Assembly (NCBI GenBank): GCA_902782445.1
Contig: CACZNC010000013.1
Coordinates: 1 to 51,037, forward strand
Source: an uncultured Ruminococcus sp.
Lineage (GTDB): Bacteria > Bacillota > Clostridia > Oscillospirales > CAG-272
Length of the DNA stretch: 51,037 bases
Direction of reading: 5' to 3'
The position numbers and the translations under genes were made by a program. Position 1 is the first letter of the stretch. Each line of letters opens with the position of its first letter. Below the pieces are notes generated by a model. The model saw only the letters and a program-made list of their open reading frames with translations. It did no database searches and was not told where the DNA came from. Below, in pieces: positions 1 through 8,429 of this stretch.

Positions 1-1198
1 GTTTGCTCTCGGCCTCTCCCATCGAGAAGGTCTTGCGGGGGAGCGTGCCGTATTTTTCGACATAAGGGAAGAGTTCGTCCTTGTCGAGCCCCGGGAAGAG
101 GAATCCCACGGTGTTCTCCTTTTCCGCCAGCCTGCGTAAGGTGCTCTCTCCGTGGATATAATCGCAGACGGCGCCGGGGGTGGCTTTCACGTAGGCGTCG
201 AGGAAGTCCTGTAAAGATCCGACCGTGAGCGCGTGCGTGGGAGAGACGAAGCGGAAGGTCCCGCGTCTTTCCCGGGAGACGGCTTCGAAGGTCTGACCGC
301 TCCCGTCGGCGGGGACTGCGGCAGAAGCGAGGGCGGCAAAGAAATCGTCGGGATCGCAGTTTTTGAGGAGCCGGTAGATCGGTTCGAAGCGGAGGGAAGC
401 GTCTCCGAGGGGCGTGATCTCGCAGAGGGCATACCGGGCGGGGTGGAAGGGATCCCCGGTCTCGCGCTTCACGTTCTCCCAGTGGGCTTTGGCGGCGGCG
501 AGGGAGTGGTTTCCGTCCCCCATCGCGTAGACCATGCCGGGGCGGGAGCTTTCGTATTCCGCGATCTTCTCCGTCAGGCGGTGCGCCTCGTATCCTTCGA
601 TCCTCCATCCGCGGAGACTCCCCCCTCCCTGCATGAGTTCGAAATCGTAGGCGACGGATCCGGGGAGCGCGGAGGCGAAATCGAAGAGTCCCGTCCGGTC
701 GTCGGCCAGAATGAGGATGTGGGGAAGTTCCACAGCCGCTTCGGCCCGGACCCGCATTCTCGGGGGGATCCGCTCGAGGACGGTTTTTTCGGTGGCGCGG
801 ACGGGGGATGAGGAGCCGGGGGAATAATCGTAGGCGTCGAGGTCGATCTTTCCGACGATGCCCCGCCGCACGGAGCCGTCCGGAAGCGTGCGCTCCAGCC
901 GGATGAATCCCCGGACCGGACGCATACCGACAGGGTTGAAGGCGGCCATGTTTTCCCGGATCCGGTCCGCGTGCTCCTTCTCCCGGTCCGTGCCAAGCCA
1001 GGCTTCCGGCATGATGAGTCCGAGGGCGGAGGGACGGGATCCGATGACCGAGGTGCAGGATTCCCAGTATTCCGGCTGGGAGGTGAACTGATCGCAGGCA
1101 ATGACGGCCCATCTTTTCATCGCGTCGGGATCGGCGGAAAAAGCGGGCAGGAGTATGTCCGCTTCGGAGAAAATCGTTTTATTTTTATTCATCGGCAT
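1..1198 (-). CDS. DUF1015 family protein, C-terminus cut by window edge
   Basis: The reverse strand is open from the ATG to the left edge, so the end of the protein is missing. The visible 399 residues start MPMNKNKTIFSEADILLPAF and carry the family signature GDGNHSLAAAK near residues 225-235, followed by a conserved R-Y-A-L-C-E-I stretch. DUF1015 proteins are widespread in Firmicutes and have no established biochemical role, so none is given here. Two in-frame ATGs lie six bases apart, at 1198 and 1192. GGGGA sits seven bases before the first, which favours it slightly. A perfect sigma-A promoter lies just upstream, divergent from that of aspartate kinase. I am sure of the reading frame and fairly sure of the family. 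Confidence 0.8.
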   Translation of the reverse strand, partial: MPMNKNKTIFSEADILLPAFSADPDAMKRWAVIACDQFTSQPEYWESCTSVIGSRPSALGLIMPEAWLGTDREKEHADRIRENMAAFNPVGMRPVRGFIRLERTLPDGSVRRGIVGKIDLDAYDYSPGSSSPVRATEKTVLERIPPRMRVRAEAAVELPHILILADDRTGLFDFASALPGSVAYDFELMQGGGSLRGWRIEGYEAHRLTEKIAEYESSRPGMVYAMGDGNHSLAAAKAHWENVKRETGDPFHPARYALCEITPLGDASLRFEPIYRLLKNCDPDDFFAALASAAVPADGSGQTFEAVSRERRGTFRFVSPTHALTVGSLQDFLDAYVKATPGAVCDYIHGESTLRRLAEKENTVGFLFPGLDKDELFPYVEKYGTLPRKTFSMGEAESK

Positions 1199-1233
1199 CG
1201 CACTTTCCCCGTTTCGAAGGGCATTTTTATCTT

Positions 1234-1262
1234 ATTATACAGGAAGGGGGCTATTCTGTCAA
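1234..1262 (-). promoter_or_regulatory. sigma-A promoter of the DUF1015 gene
   Basis: On the reverse strand TTGACA (1257-1262) is followed after exactly 17 bases by TATAAT (1234-1239), a full match to the housekeeping consensus. It points into the DUF1015 gene and is back to back with the aspartate kinase promoter. Confidence 0.85.
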
Positions 1263-1294
1263 GAAGTTTGTACAGAAAGACGCTGACCTTTCTA

Positions 1295-1323
1295 TTGACA
1301 AAAAGCCCCTTCAAAACTATAAT
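1295..1323 (+). promoter_or_regulatory. sigma-A promoter of aspartate kinase
   Basis: TTGACA (1295-1300), 17 bases, then TATAAT (1318-1323): a perfect consensus promoter. The leader to the kinase start is only about 50 bases, too short for a lysine riboswitch or T-box, so no leader control of that kind is visible. Confidence 0.88.
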
Positions 1324-1381
1324 GTATAAGGGACGGATTTTCCGCCTCCCCCGGATTGCAGGATCAGAAGTTCAGAGGTCA

Positions 1382-2719
1382 ATGGCAGTGAATATTCATT
1401 CGTTTCATATCAAGGTTGTGAAATTCGGCGGCAGTTCTCTGGCCGACGCCGAGCATGTAAAAAAAGTTGGCGCGATCATCCGCTCCGATCCGACGCGCCT
1501 TTTTGTGGTTCCCTCCGCCCCCGGCAAGCGGTTCTCCGGCGACACCAAGGTCACGGACCTGCTCTATGAGTGCTACAATGTTTCCTCGGCCGGAGGCGAT
1601 CTCACGGAGATCTTCGGCAGGATCGAGGAACGGTACAACGATATCATCCGCGGGCTGGGCCTCAGCCTCGACCTGACGGAGGAATACACGCATATCAAGT
1701 GGGCCATCGCCCATTCCGCCGGGCGGGACTATGCTGCCAGCCGCGGCGAATATCTCAACGGGCTTGTTCTGGCGGATTATCTGCACTACGATTTCATAGA
1801 TCCCGCCCGGTTCGTGAAATTCTTCGACGACGGCACCTTCGACTCCGAGACGACGAACACCCTCCTCTCCGAAGAACTGAAAAAGCACGACAACGGCGTG
1901 ATCCCCGGGTTCTACGGATCCATGCCGAACGGGACGATCCGCACCTTCTCCCGCGGGGGCAGCGACGTGACCGGCTCCATCGTGGCGAGAGCGGCGGAGG
2001 CGGATCTGTACGAGAACTGGACCGACGTCAGCGGCTTCCTCATGGCGGATCCCCGGATCGTCGACCACCCGCAGGGGATCTCCTTCATCACCTACCGGGA
2101 ACTGCGCGAGCTCTCCTATATGGGCGCGACGGTGCTCCACGAGGACGCGATCTTCCCCGTCCGCTTCGCCGGGATCCCGATCAACATCCGCAACACGAAC
2201 GCGCCGGACGACCCCGGGACCATCATCCTCTCCCATACGGACAGCTACGATTCCAACAACATCATCACGGGGATCGCCGGGAAGAAGGGCTTCTGCGTCA
2301 TCACCATCGAGAAGGCCATGATGAACGCGGAGCGCGGATTCGGGCGGAAAGTCCTCGAAGCCATCGAACACGAGGGGATCTCCTTCGAGCATCTTCCCTC
2401 CGGCATCGACACCATGAGCGTGGTGCTCAACCGTTCCGAGATCTCGGAGTGCCGCGAGCGGATCATCAACCGGATCTGCAACGCCGTGGAGCCGGACGCC
2501 ATCTCCGTGGAAGAAGGCCTCGCCCTCATCGCGGTGGTGGGGCGCGGCATGATCAAGTCCAAGGGGACGGCGGTGCGCGTGTTCAAGGCCGTCGCGGACG
2601 CGGGGATAAACATCCGCATGATCGATCAGGGCTCCTCCGAGCTGAATATCATCATCGGCGTCGACGAAGGCGATTTTGAGAAAGCCATGCGCGCCATCTA
2701 CGCGGAATTCGTCTCCTGA
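1382..2719 (+). CDS. aspartate kinase, YclM-like (AK III type)
   Basis: Phosphorylates aspartate in the first step towards lysine, threonine, methionine and diaminopimelate. The 445-residue protein has the amino-acid-kinase signature KFGGSS at residues 14-19, then SAPGKR, a GGSDVTGSI segment and TDVSGFLMADPRIV. The C-terminal third holds two ACT-type regulatory segments ending in MIDQGSSELNIIIGV. Length and the run RELSYMGATVLHEDAIFP match the Bacillus subtilis YclM type better than the short alpha/beta-translated LysC type. ACT domains normally bind an amino-acid effector; which one cannot be read here. The ATG was chosen because AGAGGT precedes it and homology begins at once; the open frame runs further upstream without coding signs. 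It stands alone between its promoter and a hairpin terminator. Confidence 0.93.
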   Translation: MAVNIHSFHIKVVKFGGSSLADAEHVKKVGAIIRSDPTRLFVVPSAPGKRFSGDTKVTDLLYECYNVSSAGGDLTEIFGRIEERYNDIIRGLGLSLDLTEEYTHIKWAIAHSAGRDYAASRGEYLNGLVLADYLHYDFIDPARFVKFFDDGTFDSETTNTLLSEELKKHDNGVIPGFYGSMPNGTIRTFSRGGSDVTGSIVARAAEADLYENWTDVSGFLMADPRIVDHPQGISFITYRELRELSYMGATVLHEDAIFPVRFAGIPINIRNTNAPDDPGTIILSHTDSYDSNNIITGIAGKKGFCVITIEKAMMNAERGFGRKVLEAIEHEGISFEHLPSGIDTMSVVLNRSEISECRERIINRICNAVEPDAISVEEGLALIAVVGRGMIKSKGTAVRVFKAVADAGINIRMIDQGSSELNIIIGVDEGDFEKAMRAIYAEFVS

Positions 2720-2799
2720 CAGCCGATCCCGCGGTTCCGGGGAGACCGGGGATGCGAAAGGCGGATCTCTTCTCCCCCTCCTTCCGAAATGAAGCAGGA

Positions 2800-2828
2800 A
2801 AAAAGAGAGGTTCGCGCCTCTCTTTTTG
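2800..2828. terminator. bidirectional terminator between aspartate kinase and HIT gene
   Basis: AGAGAGG (2804-2810), a six-base loop and CCTCTCT (2817-2823), flanked by an A run on the left and a T run on the right. It can act in both directions between these convergent genes. Confidence 0.75.
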
Positions 2829-2840
2829 CGTGGGATCCGA

Positions 2841-3188
2841 TCATTCCTTTGTGAACACAGGCCACGGGAGCGCCATGCCGCCGAGGATGTGAAAATGCAG
2901 GTGCGGCACGCTCTGACCGCCGTCGGGTCCGCAGTTGGATATGACCCGGTATCCGTCGCCGCATCCGCCGAGCTTTGCGATCTCGGGGATCTTCTCGAAT
3001 ATCTTCGCCACGGCTCCGCTGTTTTCGGGCGTGATTTCGTCCATCGACGCGATGTGCTTCTTCGGGATCACGATGACGTGGACCGGCGCGACGGGATTGA
3101 TATCCCGGAATGCCAGCATGTCGTCGTCCTCATAGACTTTCGTCGAGGGGATCTCGCCCGCAATGATCCGGCAGAAAAGACAGCTCAT
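2841..3188 (-). CDS. HIT family nucleotide-binding hydrolase (Hint-like)
   Basis: A 115-residue cytosolic histidine-triad protein. The start MSCLFCRIIAGEIPS and the triad VPHLHFHILGG near the C-terminus are typical of the Hint branch, which hydrolyses purine nucleoside phosphoramidates such as AMP-lysine. The middle segment HVIVIPKKHIASM is also characteristic. The length is normal. It has its own promoter and a terminator downstream, so it is monocistronic and divergent from the amidohydrolase operon. An AGGAGG-like site precedes the ATG with a rather long spacer. The in vivo substrate is not deducible. Confidence 0.93.
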   Translation of the reverse strand: MSCLFCRIIAGEIPSTKVYEDDDMLAFRDINPVAPVHVIVIPKKHIASMDEITPENSGAVAKIFEKIPEIAKLGGCGDGYRVISNCGPDGGQSVPHLHFHILGGMALPWPVFTKE

Positions 3189-3223
3189 TCTTCCATACTC
3201 CTCCTTCCCTCGTACTTTCCCAT

Positions 3224-3252
3224 ATCATATCACAATCCAGCCCAAAAATCAA
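3224..3252 (-). promoter_or_regulatory. promoter of the HIT gene
   Basis: Reverse strand: TTGATT (3247-3252), 17 bases, TATGAT (3224-3229). The spacer ends in GGATTGTGA, which recurs before the recombinase gene at 38.7 kb. Confidence 0.7.
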
Positions 3253-3264
3253 GGACGGTTTTTC

Positions 3265-4080
3265 ATGTTCAAAGTATTTGACGTTCACACGCACACCTAC
3301 CCTGAGAAGATCGCGGACAAGGCCTGCTTCAACCTCGGGAATTTCTATCAGTTCGAAGTCCGGGGCAAGGGGACCTACGCCCACCTCGAATCCCAGGCGG
3401 AGGAGAACGGCGTCGGCGGATATCTGCTGTTTTCGGTGGCCACGAACGCCCATCAGGTGCCGAAGGTCAACGATTCCATCGCAGCCCTCGCGGAGTACTC
3501 CCGTTCGCGGGGATTCCGCACGGTGGGGTACGCGGGGATGCATCAGGATTACCCCGATTTCGAAGGAGAGATCATGCGGGCGAAGGGGCTGGGACTGCGC
3601 GGCGTGAAGATCCACCCGGACATTCAGGGGGTCAACATCGACGATCCGCGCCTGCTCCCGCTGTATGAGATCCTCGAGGCGGAGGACATGCCCCTCTACC
3701 TCCACATGGGCGACAACCGGCTCGAGTATCAGTTTTCCTCAGCGGACAAGCTGGTAAGGGTGCTCGGCATGTTCCCGCGTCTCACGGTCGTGGCGGCGCA
3801 TCTCGGGGGGTATAAGGCGTGGGACACCTCCGTTCCCCTGCTGGCGGGGCGGGAAAACGTCTTCTACGATACGTCGAGCGCGCTGTGGGCCATGACGCCG
3901 GAGCGGGCGGATGAGATCATCTCTCAGCTCGGAGTCGAAAACGTCATGTTCGGAACGGACTATCCGGTGGTGAACACCCGCGAGGAGCTCGAACGCTTCT
4001 TCCGGCTGAATCTGACGGACGCCCAGCGGGAGGATATCCTCTGGAACAACGCCGTGCGCTTTCTGAAACTCGAAGACTGA
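3265..4080 (+). CDS. amidohydrolase family metal-dependent hydrolase
   Basis: A 271-residue TIM-barrel hydrolase of the amidohydrolase_2 / TatD-like kind. The first strand gives FDVHTHT (His8, His10). Later metal and catalytic positions appear as KIHPD, LHMGD, VAAHLGG and GTDYP near the end, the usual order of ligands. No signal peptide is present, so it is cytosolic. AAGGACGG six bases before the ATG supports this start over an upstream one. The next gene begins one base after the stop, implying an operon with the FkbM methyltransferase and the 2H phosphoesterase. The substrate is unknown; sequence alone does not separate deaminase, decarboxylase and lactonase activity. Confidence 0.88.
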   Translation: MFKVFDVHTHTYPEKIADKACFNLGNFYQFEVRGKGTYAHLESQAEENGVGGYLLFSVATNAHQVPKVNDSIAALAEYSRSRGFRTVGYAGMHQDYPDFEGEIMRAKGLGLRGVKIHPDIQGVNIDDPRLLPLYEILEAEDMPLYLHMGDNRLEYQFSSADKLVRVLGMFPRLTVVAAHLGGYKAWDTSVPLLAGRENVFYDTSSALWAMTPERADEIISQLGVENVMFGTDYPVVNTREELERFFRLNLTDAQREDILWNNAVRFLKLED

Positions 4081-4081
4081 C

Positions 4082-5137
4082 ATGACGGAATGCTTCTGGG
4101 ACGGATTGAAAGGGGAGACGCGTCCCATCGTCCTCTACGGCACGGGGAACGGAGCGGACAAGATCCTCGACATTCTCGCCGGATTTGGGATCCCGGTCCG
4201 GGCAGTCTTCGCCTCCGACGGATTTGTGCGGAACCGGACGTTCCGGGGGTTCCAGGTTCGGAGCTATGAGGAGGTCCGGGCGGAATTCGGGGACGACATG
4301 GTGATCCTGCTCGCCTTCGGCACGAACCGGCCCGAAGTCATGGAGCGGATCCGGGAACTGGACGCGCGGCATACCCTCCTCATCCCCGAAGTCCCGCTGT
4401 TCGGAGGAGATCTCTTCGACGGCGCGTATTACGACCGGAACAAAGAGAGGATCGGAGAAGTCCGGTCCCTGTTCCGGGAAGAACGGTCCGCCGCGCTCTT
4501 TGACGCCGCCGTCGCATTCCGGCTGACGGGAAGGCTTTCCTTCCTCTCCGACACGGAGACCTTTGCCGCGTCCTGCGCTTCCCTGCTCGGCGGACAGAAG
4601 ATCGGGACGGCGGTCGACGGAGGCGCGTTCCGGGGAGACACGGCGGAGGAGATCCGCTCAGCCCTCGATCCCGAAAAGATCCTCGCGCTGGAGCCGGATC
4701 CGAAGACCTTCGAAAAGCTCCGGCTGTATGCCCTGGACCATCCGGGGACGGAGGCCGTGAACGCCGCGCTGTGGGACGGGGACGGGGAGATCTCTTTCCT
4801 GTCGGGCGGAAGCCGCGGATCGGGGACGGAAGGCGCGGGACGCAGATCTTCCCCGAAAACCGTCCGGGCACTGACCCTCGATTCCCTCGCCCCCGGGGAT
4901 CGGATCGACTTCATCAAGCTGGACGTGGAGGGGGCGGAACTGCGCACACTCCGGGGAGGCCGGAAGGTGATCGAAAGGGACCGTCCGAATCTCGCGGTGT
5001 CGCTCTATCACCGGACGGAAGATCTCCTTGCGCTGACGGAGGAAGTCCATTCATACCTGCCCGGACACCGGCTATACCTGCGGCGGGTCCCCTGCGTTCC
5101 GATGTGGGATCTAACGCTGTGGGCGGTGCGGGCCTGA
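4082..5137 (+). CDS. FkbM family methyltransferase with N-terminal Rossmann-like domain
   Basis: A two-part protein of 351 residues. Residues about 15-120 begin PIVLYGTGNGADKIL and look like a nucleotide- or sugar-binding Rossmann segment. From about 175 comes an SAM-dependent methyltransferase core with TAVDGGAFRGDTAEE, LALEPDPKTFEKL and the FkbM hallmark DFIKLDVEGAE. FkbM enzymes O-methylate sugars or polyketides; the fused first domain suggests a sugar or sugar-nucleotide substrate (inference). It is cotranscribed with the amidohydrolase (one-base gap) and the 2H protein (14 bases). No membrane segment is seen. Confidence 0.85.
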   Translation: MTECFWDGLKGETRPIVLYGTGNGADKILDILAGFGIPVRAVFASDGFVRNRTFRGFQVRSYEEVRAEFGDDMVILLAFGTNRPEVMERIRELDARHTLLIPEVPLFGGDLFDGAYYDRNKERIGEVRSLFREERSAALFDAAVAFRLTGRLSFLSDTETFAASCASLLGGQKIGTAVDGGAFRGDTAEEIRSALDPEKILALEPDPKTFEKLRLYALDHPGTEAVNAALWDGDGEISFLSGGSRGSGTEGAGRRSSPKTVRALTLDSLAPGDRIDFIKLDVEGAELRTLRGGRKVIERDRPNLAVSLYHRTEDLLALTEEVHSYLPGHRLYLRRVPCVPMWDLTLWAVRA

Positions 5138-5151
5138 ATCAGGAGGAAATC

Positions 5152-5667
5152 ATGGCGGAACAGTTTCTCACTCTGATGGCGGAACTTGACGGAGAATCTC
5201 AGGCCCGCATGTCGGCCTGGTATGACGAACTGCGCGAAGCGGGATTCACGGGGACCCAGACGCCCGGGCTTCCCTATCACATCAGTCTGGCGTCGTTCCC
5301 GACGGAAAAGGAGCGTGAGGCGGCTCTCCTGACGGAGAAGATCGCCGCGCGGTTCCCGGTTTTCCCCGTGCATATCAGCCACATCGGGATCTTCGCGCCC
5401 GGAAAGGTCCTTTTCGGCGGGCCGGAGAAGGATGCCATGCTGACCGCGCTCCACGATGCCAGCGCTTCGGAGGAGCCGCAAAAGGGGCCGTGGACGCCTC
5501 ACGTCACTCTGCTGATCGACGAGCCCGAGACCGTATGCAGAGCCCTCCCCGTTCTTGTGAAGTCGTTCTCGCCATTTATCGCAAAGATCGTCCGCCTGCG
5601 GTTGTGCGCTTTCTGGCCGACGCGGGAGATCGCGGTCCGGGAACTGACGGGAAGCCGAACGGAATAA
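5152..5667 (+). CDS. 2'-5' RNA ligase / 2H phosphoesterase family protein
   Basis: A 171-residue protein with both halves of the 2H signature: YHISL (His43) and PHVTLL (His117), each in a beta-strand-like context. The family hydrolyses or forms cyclic phosphodiester or 2'-5' linkages in RNA or nucleotides. AGGAGGAAATC directly before the ATG fixes the start; a much longer upstream frame overlaps the methyltransferase and is not real. It is the last gene of the amidohydrolase operon, followed by a terminator. The link to its partners is unclear. Confidence 0.82.
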   Translation: MAEQFLTLMAELDGESQARMSAWYDELREAGFTGTQTPGLPYHISLASFPTEKEREAALLTEKIAARFPVFPVHISHIGIFAPGKVLFGGPEKDAMLTALHDASASEEPQKGPWTPHVTLLIDEPETVCRALPVLVKSFSPFIAKIVRLRLCAFWPTREIAVRELTGSRTE

Positions 5668-5669
5668 AG

Positions 5670-5720
5670 AAAACCGCTGAGCCTTCGCCGGGGAGATCCG
5701 GGTAAAGGACAGCGGTTTTT
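5670..5720. terminator. bidirectional terminator
   Basis: AAAACCGCTG pairs with CAGCGGTTTT across a roughly 30-base loop, with A and T runs on the outside. It separates the 2H gene from the convergent DUF4330 gene. Confidence 0.7.
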
Positions 5721-5734
5721 ATGCCTTTCAGAGT

Positions 5735-6253
5735 TCACGGAGCTTTGTCGATGCCCGTGACGGCAATATTGAACGACACATATTTGGAATAAATGGCGAA
5801 TTCGCGGTTCAGGCCGATATATTTGCTCCCGGCGAGGAGGAAGCGGCCCTGATCGTCCACGTTGCCCTCCGCCGTCACACTCGCTTCGACGTCCACGCGG
5901 TAGAGATCCCCGTTCGCCTCCGTTTTGACCCGCACGATCTCGCCGGAATCCAGTTCGTAGAATTTCTCCGCGTCGTTTGTGGAGGTCCCTTCCCGGAGGG
6001 TGCCGAACACCTGATCCGTATCTTCCAGATAGAAGACCGTCCCCTTCTCCAGATAGTTCTCGGCGGAGGAATCGCGGATGTTCTGAATGGAGAACGTGAT
6101 GACATAGGGATCGAGCTGAACGCCCTCCGCGACGTCGGAGCCTTTGTTGCTGAGATAGCGCATGACGACGCTTCCGATGATGGCGGCGGCCAGGATCAGG
6201 ACCATCACGTCCAGCGCGCCGAGTCCTTTTTTCTTTTTATCCGCTTCGTTCAT
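5735..6253 (-). CDS. DUF4330 family membrane-anchored protein (copy 1)
   Basis: A 172-residue protein with a short lysine-rich cytoplasmic start (NEADKKKKG), one transmembrane helix at about 13-33, and an extracytoplasmic beta-rich domain. It resembles DUF4330 and has the same architecture as the second copy at 8430-8918. The function of the family is unknown. It is the last gene of the leftward polysaccharide cluster, 21 bases after the preceding gene, with GGAGG seven bases before its ATG. Pairing of two copies with an O-antigen-ligase-like protein and a WecA-type enzyme suggests a role in making or attaching a surface polymer (inference). Confidence 0.75.
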   Translation of the reverse strand: MNEADKKKKGLGALDVMVLILAAAIIGSVVMRYLSNKGSDVAEGVQLDPYVITFSIQNIRDSSAENYLEKGTVFYLEDTDQVFGTLREGTSTNDAEKFYELDSGEIVRVKTEANGDLYRVDVEASVTAEGNVDDQGRFLLAGSKYIGLNREFAIYSKYVSFNIAVTGIDKAP

Positions 6254-6274
6254 GGCGGTTCCTCCGTTGTTTGA

Positions 6275-7129
6275 TCAGGAAGCCGGGACAAGCTCGGGAT
6301 ATTTTTCCGCAAATTCCGCGATCCTTTGCGCATAGTCTTCTTCCGTGGGATAGGGCTCCGATACGACGCAGGATTCGGTAGCGATGGAGCGGATCAGGAC
6401 GTCACCGTAGCGGATCTGCTCGTTCAGGATCAGTCCGCTTTCCGCGTCGATCTCGTAGAGTCCCGAAATCAGGTCGCTGCCCGAGGTCCTGAGACGGATC
6501 GTCCGCTTCGACACGACGGTGATTTCGGATGCAAGCTCCCCGCTGCGGACCCGGGAGAGCAGATCTTCCATCGCGGCGGCTCCGATCTCGGTCTCCCACG
6601 AGGTCCCCTCCGTCACGGCGGCATATCCGGCGATCTGGGAGTAGATGTGCTTTCCGTCGCAGAAGATCTCGTCCGGGGGATCGGAGAGCCGCCAGCAGTC
6701 TCCCTCCACGGTGAGGGTCCAGCGGCGGGCGGAGAATCGGTCTCCCCAGCCGTAGGCGACCCGGATCACGCGGGTGTAATAGGGCGAGGGAACGATTGCG
6801 TCGAGCGCGTTTTCCTCCGTCAGCTCCCAGTACATCCTGTGCACGTTTTCCTCCGGCTCCTTCGTCAGAAGCGGGAGGGAGTCCGCCGCTCCGTTTTCAG
6901 CCGACGGATCCGGTTCGCTTTCCGTAAAGACGGAGAGGATGGCACCCCGGATCCCGAAGGCGTCCGTCACGACAAAGACGAGGAGGACGGCCATCACGGC
7001 GACCGTGAGAACCGTCAGAATGGACGCGGGATTAGTGACGATCCGTTTCAGACTCCGCGCCAGCTGACGGATCCGGTTTTTCGGGGACGGGGTTTTCACT
7101 GTCCCCGGATTTGGGTAGTTTCTGTTCAT
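6275..7129 (-). CDS. membrane-anchored protein of unknown function in polysaccharide cluster
   Basis: Not recognised. The 284-residue product has a basic N-terminus of about 35 residues, one transmembrane helix near 38-60 and a roughly 200-residue outer domain rich in alternating strands, with repeated phrases on setting and reading a state (IFCDGKHIYSQIAG, SGLYEIDAESGLILNEQIRYGDV). That pattern resembles lipoprotein-carrier or sigma-factor-regulator outer domains in which a value is accumulated over strands, but this is weak. The start overlaps the end of the WecA-type gene by 98 bases, long for this window; AGGACGGAA precedes the ATG, and a later start would lose the basic anchor. Cotranscribed with DUF4330. 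Confidence 0.7.
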   Translation of the reverse strand: MNRNYPNPGTVKTPSPKNRIRQLARSLKRIVTNPASILTVLTVAVMAVLLVFVVTDAFGIRGAILSVFTESEPDPSAENGAADSLPLLTKEPEENVHRMYWELTEENALDAIVPSPYYTRVIRVAYGWGDRFSARRWTLTVEGDCWRLSDPPDEIFCDGKHIYSQIAGYAAVTEGTSWETEIGAAAMEDLLSRVRSGELASEITVVSKRTIRLRTSGSDLISGLYEIDAESGLILNEQIRYGDVLIRSIATESCVVSEPYPTEEDYAQRIAEFAEKYPELVPAS

Positions 7130-8309
7130 TTCCGTCCTGTATTCCGGCTTCGTCCGACGGAGCGGGATTCAGCACCCCTCCGTTGTGGATCTCGATCTTT
7201 CTCGCCTGCTCGGGAGTCAGTTCCTGGATGTAATCCTCCGTCGTCATGTCGTCCTCGGTGAGACCCGAGTGACGGCGGGATTCCGGGTTCTTCATGATGA
7301 GGAGGTTGATGACGAACAGGGCGACCGCGATCCCGGCGATGGCTACGGATTTGATGACGCGCTGATCGTCGAACATAGTCTCCGTGCAGAACACCGCCAC
7401 GAGGCCGAGGATGGCGCAGAGGGCGTAGAGGATCTTGACGGATTCCTTCTGGGTGAATCCCATGTCGATCAGACGGTGGTGGATATGCCCGCGGTCGGCG
7501 GAGAACGGACTCTTCCCCGCGCAGAGACGGCGGACGATGGCGAAGATCATATCGAAGAGCGGGAGTGCGAAAATCGTGAGGGGAACGATGAAGGAGAGCA
7601 CCGCGTGGAGCTTGAATACCCCGTGGACCGAGAGAACGGCGAAGGAGTAGCCGAGGAAGAGCGCGCCGGTGTCCCCCATGAAGATCCGGGCGGGATTGGA
7701 GTTGAAGGGGAGGAAGCCGAGGCAGGCCCCCAGCATGATCGCGCAGAGGACGGTGCTCACGATCTCCCCGTGGAGGAGGACCACCACCAGCAGGGACAGC
7801 GAGGAGATCGCCGAAACGCCGCAGGCCAGTCCGTCCAGTCCGTCGATGAAGTTGATGGCGTTGGTCAGTCCCGCGATCCAGAGGACGGAGAGAGGGATGC
7901 TGAACACGCCGAGGGACACGTATCCGCCGCCGAGGCTCACGTGGTCGATCAGGCATCCGTTCCAGACGGCAAATCCCGCGACGGCGAGCTGGACGGCGAA
8001 TTTAAGCCACGCGTTCAGGCGGACGACGTCGTCGATGATGCCGATGATCACAAGGGCAAGTCCCCCGAGCCAGATCGTGACGAGCTCCCGGGAGAAATCG
8101 CAGAACAGCATCGTGGTGACGGTGAATCCGAAATAGATCGCCACGCCTCCGATCCGGGGTATGGGCTTTTTGTGGATCCGTCTGCCGTCCAGAGGCACGT
8201 CCACGGCGCCGATCCTGAAGGCAAGAACGCGGACCGCGGGCGTCGCCACATAAGCGAGCAGGAAGGCGCAGACGGTCGCGACTATCGGGTATATAAAATC
8301 AATAAGCAT
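7032..8309 (-). CDS. undecaprenyl-phosphate N-acetylhexosamine-1-phosphate transferase, WecA/TagO type
   Basis: A 425-residue polytopic membrane enzyme that starts lipid-linked polymer synthesis by moving a sugar-1-phosphate from UDP onto undecaprenyl phosphate. Motifs appear in order: DGRRIHKKPIPRIGG, DDVVRLNAWLKF, NAINFIDGLDGL, NPARIFMGDTG and the WecA/TagO-type loop RGHIHHRLIDMG, which argues against MraY. About ten hydrophobic helices precede a 90-residue hydrophilic, acidic tail not needed for catalysis. The ATG at 8309 has GGAG eight bases upstream; a TTG six codons earlier is the alternative. It lies between the two DUF4330 genes, 120 bases after the first. Confidence 0.9.
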   Translation of the reverse strand: MLIDFIYPIVATVCAFLLAYVATPAVRVLAFRIGAVDVPLDGRRIHKKPIPRIGGVAIYFGFTVTTMLFCDFSRELVTIWLGGLALVIIGIIDDVVRLNAWLKFAVQLAVAGFAVWNGCLIDHVSLGGGYVSLGVFSIPLSVLWIAGLTNAINFIDGLDGLACGVSAISSLSLLVVVLLHGEIVSTVLCAIMLGACLGFLPFNSNPARIFMGDTGALFLGYSFAVLSVHGVFKLHAVLSFIVPLTIFALPLFDMIFAIVRRLCAGKSPFSADRGHIHHRLIDMGFTQKESVKILYALCAILGLVAVFCTETMFDDQRVIKSVAIAGIAVALFVINLLIMKNPESRRHSGLTEDDMTTEDYIQELTPEQARKIEIHNGGVLNPAPSDEAGIQDGNEQKLPKSGDSENPVPEKPDPSAGAESETDRH

Positions 8310-8429
8310 CTCGAAGGCTCCGATCAATCAGGCAGAAAAGCGGTCGGTGATTGGACGTCCGGGCGGAGGAAAAAGTTCCCTGTTTTCCAGAAAATCTGTG
8401 AAAAAGCCGGAAAGCATCGCAAGGCGGTT

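Noticed and set aside
1324..1381. Lysine riboswitch before aspartate kinase
   Set aside because: The leader is about 50 bases, far shorter than a lysine riboswitch, and shows no conserved stems.
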